The notes under the pieces are model-generated. The model saw nothing but the letters and a program-made list of their open reading frames with translations. It had not been told where the DNA came from and searched no databases. The position numbers and the translations under genes were made by a program. 8,208 nt of DNA from Thermoplasmata archaeon (GTDB lineage Archaea > Thermoplasmatota > Thermoplasmata > Thermoplasmatales > Thermoplasmataceae). The stretch lies in the NCBI GenBank assembly GCA_021795055.1, contig JAJYPW010000037.1:1-8208 (forward strand). The letters are read 5' to 3'. This document shows positions 1 to 5,629 of the stretch, one piece after another. The stretch's first letter is position 1, and every line of letters begins with the position of its first letter.

Positions 1-279
1 GTCATAGATCTCTGCTGCGTAATAACAGACGTAAATCTTCAGCAGTCCACTTTCCTTGCCCTCTCTGAGATACTTCCTGAAGTCAGGGTCGTGTGCGGCT
101 ATCATCTCCGAGGTCTTTGTCTGCTTCTTTATCTCAGGATCCTTCAGAAAGGCCCTGACCCCGTCCATGGTGACAAAGATGATCACCGAATCGTCCATGG
201 ACGTCCTCATTCCCGCCTCAATAGCTGCAAACATCAAGCCCGACAGTTCATTTGTTCCCAATATTATCCCAACTTTCAT
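1..279 (-). CDS. DsrE-like sulfur-relay family protein (3' end outside window)
   Basis: Only the first 93 codons are visible; the gene runs off the left edge. The N-terminus MKVGIILGT is a beta strand and loop typical of DsrE/DsrF-like folds, followed by an Ala/Gly-rich helix (residues 13-24), a second strand SVIIFVT (31-37), an alpha-helical stretch, and a third strand KIYVCYYAAE with a cysteine at residue 85. DsrE-family proteins carry a persulfide on a conserved cysteine near this position and pass sulfur between TusA- and DsrC-like partners in the cytoplasm. The ATG follows the dsrK stop by two bases and has a GAGGTG ribosome site five bases upstream, so it belongs to the dsr operon. A sulfur-carrier or trafficking role with DsrC is inferred. 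The exact subfamily cannot be fixed from a partial sequence. Confidence 0.75.
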   Translation of the reverse strand, partial: MKVGIILGTNELSGLMFAAIEAGMRTSMDDSVIIFVTMDGVRAFLKDPEIKKQTKTSEMIAAHDPDFRKYLREGKESGLLKIYVCYYAAEIYD

Positions 280-281
280 GA

Positions 282-1667
282 TTACACCTCAATTGCGAAA
301 CCCACCAGATCCATCAGCCCCTTCATCTTGAGATCCACCTTGTGGTACCCTATTACGAATGGAAACTGAGCCTTGTCTATGGCGCATGGGGAGACCATGG
401 TATGTGCGCCCGTCTTCCAGGAATAGTAGACCGCCGGCCAGCCCGCCCAGGCCCTGGATTCGTTCCATTCTTTCTCGTCTGCCAGGAGCCCCCCTCCGGC
501 ACCGCAGCAGAATGTCTTGTCCTTCGTGTATTCTGCCTCAACGGTTTCGCGAACCACAGCGCTGAGCACCTTCCTCGGCTCGTTCACGAGATTTCCTCCC
601 CTGGCAAGATTGCATGGATCGTGATAATTGAAAAGGTCGTCATTCTTGTTTTTGTCCACTGTAATCTGCCCCCTTTCAATTGCCCTGTCAGTGAGCTGGT
701 GGACATGCTGGAGCGCTATACCCTGATCAGCAAGCTTGTACCGGACATAGTTGTTTGCGGTTCTCCACCCGTGTCCGCATTCTCCCCAGACCACTTCCTT
801 CGCTCCTCTCCTGACGGCCTCCTCGACAACCATGTCGCCGAACTGCCTCAGTATCCTTTCACTGGCAAAGGTCCCGAAATTCGCGGCCTCAGCAGTTGCA
901 GTTGATATAGTCCAGTCCTTTTTCAGGGCGTGCATAACCTTCGCATATCCCTTCAGGGTATCGTTATTGACCATGATGTCCGCAGAGGAAGGTATCATGA
1001 GGATTTCCGCCCTGGGTTTGTCTAGAGGAATGTCAATGTCCTTGCCTGTTTCCTCCTTCATCTCCTCCTTCACGAAATCCACTGCTGATCCAATAGCCAT
1101 GGGGTTAAGGCCCATGTTGTTACCCGTCTTGAACACCTGGGCAAGGGTGGCGGCGACGTAGTCCGGCACCATGCCCATCTCCGTAAGTATGTCCCTGATG
1201 TTCCTGGTTATCTCTGCCTGGTCAATCCCCTGCGGGCAGAAGACCGAGCATCTCCTGCACTCGGTGCACTGGTAGTAGTAGGAGTAGATCTTCTTGAGGT
1301 CTATCGCGCTTGCCTTGAGGCGGTTTCCCTTCCTGTACATCTTCCGTACAAGGTTCGCCCTACCCACGGGGCTGTTGTTGACATCCCCGGTCGATATGAA
1401 AAAATGGCATTTGTCCATGCATATCCCGCATCTCGTGCAGCTTTCCATGAAATCCACGAAGGCCTTGCTGTCCCTCAGGCCGACAAACCTGTCCCTGAAA
1501 TGATCCGGTTCCTCATGCTTCCTCTCCCCTATCCCGTTCACCGTAGATTCCCTGGCCAGCCTTGGGTTGAGCCCGTTGGCCCACTCGATATTCTTCTGCC
1601 GGGCAAGCCACTCTTCAGCCTTCCCGCTGGGACTTTTCAGCAGGATTTCCCTGATCTTGGGTTTCAT
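282..1667 (-). CDS. dsrK: DsrK, HdrD-like iron-sulfur subunit of the DsrMK menaquinol:DsrC-trisulfide reductase
   Basis: 461 residues, soluble, cytoplasmic side of the membrane. Two classic [4Fe-4S] sites are present: C77-x2-C80-x2-C83-x3-C87 and C134-x2-C137-x2-C140-x3-C144. The C-terminal half has the heterodisulfide-reductase type cluster site: GECGH (C297), HDPCNLARGG (C352), FCCGAGGG (C387, C388) and SPC (C428). The tandem-cysteine site matches DsrK/HdrD proteins, where a special [4Fe-4S] cluster reduces a disulfide or trisulfide. In DsrMK the substrate is thought to be the DsrC trisulfide, with electrons arriving from DsrM. The ATG overlaps the dsrM stop as ATGA and is preceded by GGTGAT, so coupling is likely. 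The GECGH motif instead of a first CCG is typical of DsrK. A glycolate-oxidase iron-sulfur subunit or generic HdrD is the alternative, but the DsrAB, DsrC and DsrM neighbours argue strongly for DsrK. Confidence 0.93.
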   Translation of the reverse strand: MKPKIREILLKSPSGKAEEWLARQKNIEWANGLNPRLARESTVNGIGERKHEEPDHFRDRFVGLRDSKAFVDFMESCTRCGICMDKCHFFISTGDVNNSPVGRANLVRKMYRKGNRLKASAIDLKKIYSYYYQCTECRRCSVFCPQGIDQAEITRNIRDILTEMGMVPDYVAATLAQVFKTGNNMGLNPMAIGSAVDFVKEEMKEETGKDIDIPLDKPRAEILMIPSSADIMVNNDTLKGYAKVMHALKKDWTISTATAEAANFGTFASERILRQFGDMVVEEAVRRGAKEVVWGECGHGWRTANNYVRYKLADQGIALQHVHQLTDRAIERGQITVDKNKNDDLFNYHDPCNLARGGNLVNEPRKVLSAVVRETVEAEYTKDKTFCCGAGGGLLADEKEWNESRAWAGWPAVYYSWKTGAHTMVSPCAIDKAQFPFVIGYHKVDLKMKGLMDLVGFAIEV

Positions 1668-2419
1668 CGGACATCACCGGGGTGGGATATCGTGTAGAGA
1701 GTGGGGTTGGTGAAGAATGAGAACGGATGCATCAGCTTGCTTAGCGGGAAATAAATCAGAAGAGTCATGGTCAGGGTGAAGTGCGTCACAAATATCAACT
1801 CGGAAGGAACGCTGATTGGAGCAAAAGATACAAGCGAGAGGAAAAACGGGCTGACCTCTGAATAAGCGAAGGTACCGGGGAGCCAGAAGCGCATCAGTAT
1901 CCCTGAAATGCCTATTGCAACAATAAGGAGTATTGCAAAGTAATCGGAAAGGTAGCTTATCTTCCTCAAATATGGATTAAGTGCCCTTCTGCCAAAAAGG
2001 ATCAGGCCGCTTCCAACCATGAGTATTGCGAGAGTTGTTCCGACATAGTTGCCTATCGCCTCGAGCGTGATCTCCGAAATCCCAGCCGCGGTGAAATATG
2101 GGTAAAGCACTATGTCGGCATGCGCAGCAATGACTATCCAGAGGCTCCAGTGGAATACAAGGCTCGTATATCTGACAAAAGGATCATCGCTCGAGCTAGT
2201 GAAGAGGAATATTCTTCCAAGAATGTTCTTAAGCGCTTTCATGCGTGAATTCTGGCCAGGGTAAGTGAAGAGATATGGGTATCCAAGGTAAGTGCCTGTA
2301 GGCCCCTTTTTCTTGAATATCCATCTTGCGAGGAAAAATATGGTTCCTACTACAAATACGAATGCAGCAAGGTATGCGTACGAAATCACAAGGATTGACA
2401 GGGTATCCAATTCACGCAC
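1664..2419 (-). CDS. dsrM: DsrM, NarI-like di-heme cytochrome b membrane subunit
   Basis: 251 residues, hydrophobic, with about five membrane segments (near 8-30, 82-105, 124-144, 158-178 and 207-230). Histidines H90 and H100 are 10 apart and H213 and H231 are 18 apart. This is the spacing of the four heme b ligands in the nitrate reductase gamma subunit NarI, so two b hemes are predicted. DsrM oxidises menaquinol in the membrane and passes electrons to DsrK, whose gene overlaps this one by four bases. The GTG start is 9 bases after the dsrB stop. A TTG nine bases further in (2410) has a better-spaced GGGTGCGTGA upstream and could be the real start, giving 248 residues. The protein is shorter than bacterial DsrM proteins of roughly 330-400 residues, which usually have an extra N-terminal segment; it resembles the compact NarI core. 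Confidence 0.9.
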   Translation of the reverse strand: MRELDTLSILVISYAYLAAFVFVVGTIFFLARWIFKKKGPTGTYLGYPYLFTYPGQNSRMKALKNILGRIFLFTSSSDDPFVRYTSLVFHWSLWIVIAAHADIVLYPYFTAAGISEITLEAIGNYVGTTLAILMVGSGLILFGRRALNPYLRKISYLSDYFAILLIVAIGISGILMRFWLPGTFAYSEVSPFFLSLVSFAPISVPSELIFVTHFTLTMTLLIYFPLSKLMHPFSFFTNPTLYTISHPGDVR

Positions 2420-2428
2420 CCTTCACGT

Positions 2429-3490
2429 CTACCTTCCGCTTCCATCCCTGAGCGTGGTTATAGCCCTGATGTCCAGGTAGTCCATGCTCTGCGGATAGAA
2501 TGGCAATCCAGTTTTCTCGAAGAATTTCTCCCATCCAATGCGGTCAACCCAGTCGGCGATGCGCTCACCTTTCCTCGCATCCCTGATCCATGTATCGACA
2601 ATTGTTCTGACCGCCTTCACTGTCTTCTCGTAGTGGGGAGGTTCATTGGGGAGGAATGGTACCACAATCCTGCCCAGCGTGGTTCCATACCTGGAAGCAG
2701 AGGCCTTTCCGCCTATTGAAATCGCGTGTCCGTCAGTCTTCTCCGGTGTCTTGAAGATTATCCCTCCGCATGCACCCACACAGAGCCCGCACCCGATGCA
2801 CAGGTTTTCCCTGATCTCTATGGTCTTCTCCCCGTTCTGCAGGGTCTTCAGTTGGATTGCGCCCACGGGACATGTGAAAGCTGTTCCCTGGAGATCGCAA
2901 TTCTTGACACCCTCAGTGACGACAGGTATTTCCGTATGTATCCCGTTGATCGATATGTCCGTAAGGAAGCTTCCCCCGCATGAGCTCGGGCATCCCGAGG
3001 CAGCGACTGTGAGCTTCGCCGGCAACTCCTTCTCGTCAAAGTACTCCGAAAGCTCATTCCCCAACCTCTGGATAACCGATGGGGCATCAGTTGCTGCCAG
3101 TGCGCAGTGGAAGTATCCCGCGCAGCTGGTGAGACTCCAGAGGTGTTCCTTCCAACCGCCAACCGGGAACCCAAGTTTCTTGAGCTCTGACTTCAGTTCC
3201 CTGGCTTTTGCCAGGTCGCTAACCACGAACTCCATATTCAGGGCCTGGGTGAACCTCATCGATCCGCCTGCATATTTTCTGGCAAGCGCGTTGATTTTCC
3301 TTATGGTGTCTGTACTGTACCTTCCGTTCGGAGTTGCCGCAGCCTTGACTGTGTAAACCTTCCTGCCTTCGGAGTCCACGTGCTCTATAAGCCCAGGTTC
3401 CTCAAGCCTGTGGGTTACCCATTTCCCCACAGATTCCTTAAGGTACTCCGGGATATAATTAAGGTAAGGTCTTGGAGGGCCCTCAATCAT
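2429..3490 (-). CDS. dsrB: DsrB, dissimilatory sulfite reductase beta subunit
   Basis: 353 residues from the ATG at 3490. This start is chosen because a strong GGAGGTG lies six bases upstream (3497-3503); an upstream in-frame ATG at 3559 would overlap dsrA by 77 bases and has no such site. The siroheme/[4Fe-4S] site is C123-x5-C129 (TSCAGYFHC) and C167-x3-C171 (SGCPSSCGG). A ferredoxin insert follows with C207 and C231-x2-C234-x2-C237-x3-C241. The C-terminal region, with FLPNEPP, GERIADWVDRIGWEKFF and TGLPF, matches the conserved end of DsrB. With DsrA it forms the cytoplasmic alpha2beta2 enzyme that reduces sulfite. From memory, Desulfovibrio DsrB has T instead of the first cysteine and CCx3C at the second pair, so the complete CX5C/CX3C set here is unusual. 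The gene overlaps the dsrA stop by eight bases. Confidence 0.94.
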   Translation of the reverse strand: MIEGPPRPYLNYIPEYLKESVGKWVTHRLEEPGLIEHVDSEGRKVYTVKAAATPNGRYSTDTIRKINALARKYAGGSMRFTQALNMEFVVSDLAKARELKSELKKLGFPVGGWKEHLWSLTSCAGYFHCALAATDAPSVIQRLGNELSEYFDEKELPAKLTVAASGCPSSCGGSFLTDISINGIHTEIPVVTEGVKNCDLQGTAFTCPVGAIQLKTLQNGEKTIEIRENLCIGCGLCVGACGGIIFKTPEKTDGHAISIGGKASASRYGTTLGRIVVPFLPNEPPHYEKTVKAVRTIVDTWIRDARKGERIADWVDRIGWEKFFEKTGLPFYPQSMDYLDIRAITTLRDGSGR

Positions 3491-4667
3491 TGCTTCCACC
3501 TCCTGAGAAATGTTCCGCGATTTCATTCCTCTGAGCCTCGCTGACAGGATAGAATACATTGGTCCTCAGGTCTTTCAGGTTCAGGGGCTTAGGCTCCATC
3601 TCCATCAGGTCAAGGAAGCCCTTCATGCCTATCCTGAAGATGAGGTCGCCAAGCCTTTCCTTCCTGGCTGCGTGGTCGGTGAATACCTCGACTATCTTCT
3701 CTATGGTGTTCATAACCTCTTCCTCTGTGTCAACCTTCATCAGCAGCTTCGAGGAAAGGGGTCCCTTCTTGCCCCTGAGCTTTCCGCCGACATATATGAG
3801 GAATTTTTTCTTCTTCCCCGGACGGATTGCGCCCTCTGCCTTCCTGAGGCACTTCATGCACTGTATGCAATCGTCCCCCCTGATTGAAATTCCGCCGTTC
3901 GATCTTGATATTGCAAGTGTGGGGCAGGAATTTACAATGGCGTCAATTTTCTCATTTCCAAGCTTCTGTATTCCCGAGCCATAGACTTCAGGGGTGTCCT
4001 CCCATGATCCCACAACTCCTATGTCCGCCTTCTGGGTTGATCTTGCACAGTCAAGCGGGCAGCCGGAAATCTTCAGTTTGACCTTGTGGGGGAAAGTCGG
4101 GTACTTGGCGTAGTCGTTGAACCTGTCGTAAAAGGCGTCCCTCATCGCCATGGTGTTCAGGTTTGCATATTCACAGAGCGTGGAACCCACGCAGGTGGTG
4201 GTGTTCCTGAATGCGTCGCCAGTCGATCCTATTTCCAGCCCCGCTTCCCTGAATTCCACCACGAAATCCCTGATCTTTTCCTTGGGTATTCCCGGGATTT
4301 CCACATTGTGGCTGGTGCTCAGCGCATGAAGCATCCCGACTCCGTATTTATCTGCAAAATCACAGAACTTGTCCATCATTTCCGAAGAGATGAAGTTCCC
4401 TGAAGGAATTAGCACCCTGACCACGTTTGTGCTCTCTCCTATGTCCGGCCTGCTCGTGACCCGCATCAATATGCCGGTGGGCGCACCCGGCACGGACACG
4501 TATCCGCCGGTGGTGAACAGATCCCTTTTCAGGTACAGGGATGCACCGTACAGATCCACCGGGTATCTGGTTTTCTTTGCTTCCCGTATGAAGTTGGGCC
4601 ACTTTCCCTTCTCAATCTCCTTCACAATCTCTCTTCCCTTTGCAACCTCTTCCACTACATCTGTCAC
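3483..4667 (-). CDS. dsrA: DsrA, dissimilatory sulfite reductase alpha subunit
   Basis: 394 residues, starting at GTG with GGGGGTGA just upstream and a four-base GTGA overlap with the preceding gene's stop. The siroheme/[4Fe-4S] motif is C159-x5-C165 (TTTCVGSTLCEYANLNT) and C203-x3-C207 (KISGCPLDCARS), the best-known DsrA signature. The ferredoxin insert uses C248 (SCPT) plus C267-x2-C270-x2-C273 (DDCIQCMKCLRKAEG). The lack of a fourth cysteine in the second group is normal for DsrA, where the CPT cysteine serves as the ligand. The tail ARKERLGDLIFRIGMKGFL is also family-typical. It works with DsrB in six-electron or DsrC-linked reduction of sulfite in the cytoplasm. It is slightly short compared with about 400-440 residues in bacteria. 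A distant assimilatory or anaerobic sulfite reductase is unlikely given paired DsrB and DsrC. Confidence 0.95.
   Translation of the reverse strand: MTDVVEEVAKGREIVKEIEKGKWPNFIREAKKTRYPVDLYGASLYLKRDLFTTGGYVSVPGAPTGILMRVTSRPDIGESTNVVRVLIPSGNFISSEMMDKFCDFADKYGVGMLHALSTSHNVEIPGIPKEKIRDFVVEFREAGLEIGSTGDAFRNTTTCVGSTLCEYANLNTMAMRDAFYDRFNDYAKYPTFPHKVKLKISGCPLDCARSTQKADIGVVGSWEDTPEVYGSGIQKLGNEKIDAIVNSCPTLAISRSNGGISIRGDDCIQCMKCLRKAEGAIRPGKKKKFLIYVGGKLRGKKGPLSSKLLMKVDTEEEVMNTIEKIVEVFTDHAARKERLGDLIFRIGMKGFLDLMEMEPKPLNLKDLRTNVFYPVSEAQRNEIAEHFSGGGSND
3497..3503 (-). promoter_or_regulatory. Ribosome binding site setting the dsrB start
   Basis: On the minus strand this reads GGAGGTG, a seven-base match to the archaeal anti-Shine-Dalgarno, six bases before the ATG at 3490. 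It lies inside the end of dsrA and supports the short dsrB start over in-frame ATGs at 3559 and 3526. Confidence 0.85.
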
Positions 4668-4966
4668 TGTTTCACCCCCATGAGGTGATTCAACGCGTAA
4701 TTCGTCGCAACTGCGTACCCGGTTTTCCTGCAGAATTCAATAAATTTCCCCTTCTCCTGTTCCGGGACCTTGACGCGCATGATCGGTATCTCCTCCTCCT
4801 TTGCCTCGATCCTTTCGCACCGCCCGATTGTATTGACACAGTTGGGGCAGACCTGGTCCCTCGTGGTGAGGTACTTCAGTCGTTTTGCCTTTACAGGGTT
4901 GTTGATCTCATCATCGCGCATTATGTCTATAGCATAGCCGCATACTGGGCACGTAAGGTAAATCAT
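4664..4966 (-). CDS. Small zinc-ribbon protein of unknown function in the dsr operon
   Basis: 100 residues from the ATG at 4966, two bases after the dsrC stop; in-frame GTGs at 4972 and 4978 would overlap dsrC. The N-terminal half has C6-P-V-C9-G-Y and C40-P-N-C43, a CX2C-X30-CX2C arrangement expected to bind one zinc, or possibly a rubredoxin-like iron. Two further cysteines are C50 and C79. The middle is charged (EAKEEEIP) and leads to a strand IMRVKVP. The C-terminal half (about 68-98) is predicted helical with FIEFCRKTGYAVATNYALNHL. It ends in a GTGA overlap with dsrA, so its output is probably coupled to dsrA. I do not recognise a named family. Its position between dsrC and dsrA suggests an accessory role with these proteins, such as assembly, docking or nucleic-acid binding, but nothing in the sequence decides this. 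Confidence 0.8.
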   Translation of the reverse strand: MIYLTCPVCGYAIDIMRDDEINNPVKAKRLKYLTTRDQVCPNCVNTIGRCERIEAKEEEIPIMRVKVPEQEKGKFIEFCRKTGYAVATNYALNHLMGVKQ

Positions 4967-4968
4967 GA

Positions 4969-5319
4969 TCACACGCACCCCGTAGGCTTTGGTGCACCGG
5001 CAAGTCTGCAGGCACCCTTGGCAGGACCTGTGGGAAACAGCTGGTATATCTTCTTGAGTTCAGTGCCGGTACTCTTGACCAGCATCCTTATGGGAGGGCA
5101 GCTGTCATATTTCCCGTAATAATCCCTGAGGTAGTTGATTATCTTCCAGTGCTCGTCGGTTAGAACATCGACTGCTTCCTGTTTTGCAACAGCCTGGACA
5201 AATTCTGGACACCAATCCTTTGGGTTCAGAAGGAATCCGTCCTCGTCAACCATAATCTTCTTTTCATTTCCGGCTGAATCCTTTACAAGAATGAACGATG
5301 AGTTCTCGGTCTCTGCCAT
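4969..5319 (-). CDS. dsrC: DsrC, sulfur-carrier substrate of dissimilatory sulfite reductase
   Basis: 116 residues, soluble, cytoplasmic. The C-terminal arm GPAKGACRLAGAPKPTGCV carries both functional cysteines, C104 and C115, ten residues apart, with the penultimate C115 in the diagnostic TGCV end. This two-cysteine arm distinguishes true DsrC from TusE (last cysteine only) and from regulatory homologues. The N-terminal part has DEDGFLLNPKDW, typical of the family, and the helical core contains LTDEHWKIINYLRDYY and the CPPIRML motif. DsrC inserts its arm into DsrAB and leaves as a trisulfide that DsrMK reduces. It is the first gene of the operon. The ATG has AAGGTGA six bases upstream, and the promoter must lie in the divergent spacer. 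Length is close to the roughly 105-115 residues usual for the family. Confidence 0.95.
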   Translation of the reverse strand: MAETENSSFILVKDSAGNEKKIMVDEDGFLLNPKDWCPEFVQAVAKQEAVDVLTDEHWKIINYLRDYYGKYDSCPPIRMLVKSTGTELKKIYQLFPTGPAKGACRLAGAPKPTGCV

Positions 5320-5351
5320 CCCACTTCACCTTGATAATTGTATTGAATGAA

Positions 5352-5394
5352 CACACATAAGCGGAATACCTCATCTGTGAGCTAAAAGCTGTCT
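5352..5394 (-). promoter_or_regulatory. Candidate dsr operon promoter region
   Basis: On the minus strand two TATA-like elements lie upstream of dsrC: GCTTTTAGC (about 5381-5389, preceded by purine-rich GAAAAGACA that could serve as BRE) and GCTTATG (5356-5362). The first would start transcription near 5359 and give a leader of about 40 bases. The second would start near 5332, putting the dsrC ribosome site at the very 5' end. The sequence does not decide between them. The first element sits in AGCT-AAA-AGCT (5380-5390), itself an inverted repeat, and CTCA-TCTG-TGAG (5370-5381) lies beside it. Confidence 0.4.
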
Positions 5395-5574
5395 TTTCAG
5401 CGCTGACCGGATATGAGACAAATTCCTCAGGATAGTGCGACTCTCTGCGGAAATTGCACTGAAGCGGATCCTCACAAGGCTAGAGAAAAGGAACACGCTT
5501 GAATGCCCAATCCTGCCCGGCGCCGGCATTTGTTTCCATTTGGAGTTCTGCTATCGGATCATCCATATTGGAAT

Positions 5575-5604
5575 ACGGGATATTCAGATGTTAGGATATC
5601 CCGT
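5575..5604. repeat. Perfect 9-bp inverted repeat, probable operator of the regulator gene
   Basis: ACGGGATAT (5575-5583) and its exact complement ATATCCCGT (5596-5604) are separated by 12 bases; arm centres are 21 bp apart, two turns of B-DNA. The right arm runs into the TATA-like TTTTAAG (5604-5610), so a dimer bound here would block or guide TBP/TFB. A near copy of one arm, ACCGGATAT with one mismatch, is at 5406-5414 on the dsr side. The repeat is read directly; the operator role is inferred. Confidence 0.6.
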
Positions 5605-5610
5605 TTTAAG
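5604..5610 (+). promoter_or_regulatory. TATA-like element of the regulator gene
   Basis: TTTTAAG is centred 23 bases before ATG 5630 and 32 before ATG 5639. With the usual archaeal spacing of about 26, transcription would begin near 5633, so the mRNA is leaderless or nearly so. This fits the absence of a ribosome binding site before either ATG. Confidence 0.45.
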
Positions 5611-5629
5611 CCCACATGCGATCCATCGA

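Larger units (their letters stand above)
5320..5629. other. Divergent control region between the dsr operon and the Bat-type regulator
   Basis: This spacer of about 310 bases separates dsrC (leftward) from the regulator (rightward). An open frame from GTG 5435 continues into the regulator, but its translation has no regulator-like features, its start has no ribosome site, and it runs through the strongest inverted repeat and a TATA box, so I treat it as non-coding. Palindromic elements present are AGCT-AAA-AGCT (5380-5390), TCCT-C-AGGA (5424-5432), CCGGCGCCGG (5517-5526), GGAT-C-ATCC (5556-5564) and the 9-bp repeat at 5575-5604. This density of dyad symmetry fits a shared regulatory region. 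Confidence 0.55.

Noticed and set aside
342..905. Long open frame on the plus strand opposite dsrK (and similar plus-strand frames opposite dsrB and dsrA)
   Set aside because: They lie antisense to well-recognised dsr genes, have no family features and reflect the codon bias of the real genes.
3488..3559. Extended dsrB N-terminus starting at 3559
   Set aside because: It would overlap dsrA by 77 bases; GGAGGTG six bases before ATG 3490 marks the true start.
3483..4667. Assimilatory sulfite or nitrite reductase instead of DsrA
   Set aside because: The ferredoxin insert, the TCVGSTLCEYA and SGCPLDCA motifs, and adjacent DsrB and two-cysteine DsrC point to the dissimilatory enzyme.
5435..5629. 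N-terminal extension of the Bat-type regulator from GTG 5435
   Set aside because: The extra residues look non-coding, there is no ribosome site, and the segment holds a perfect operator-like repeat and a TATA box.
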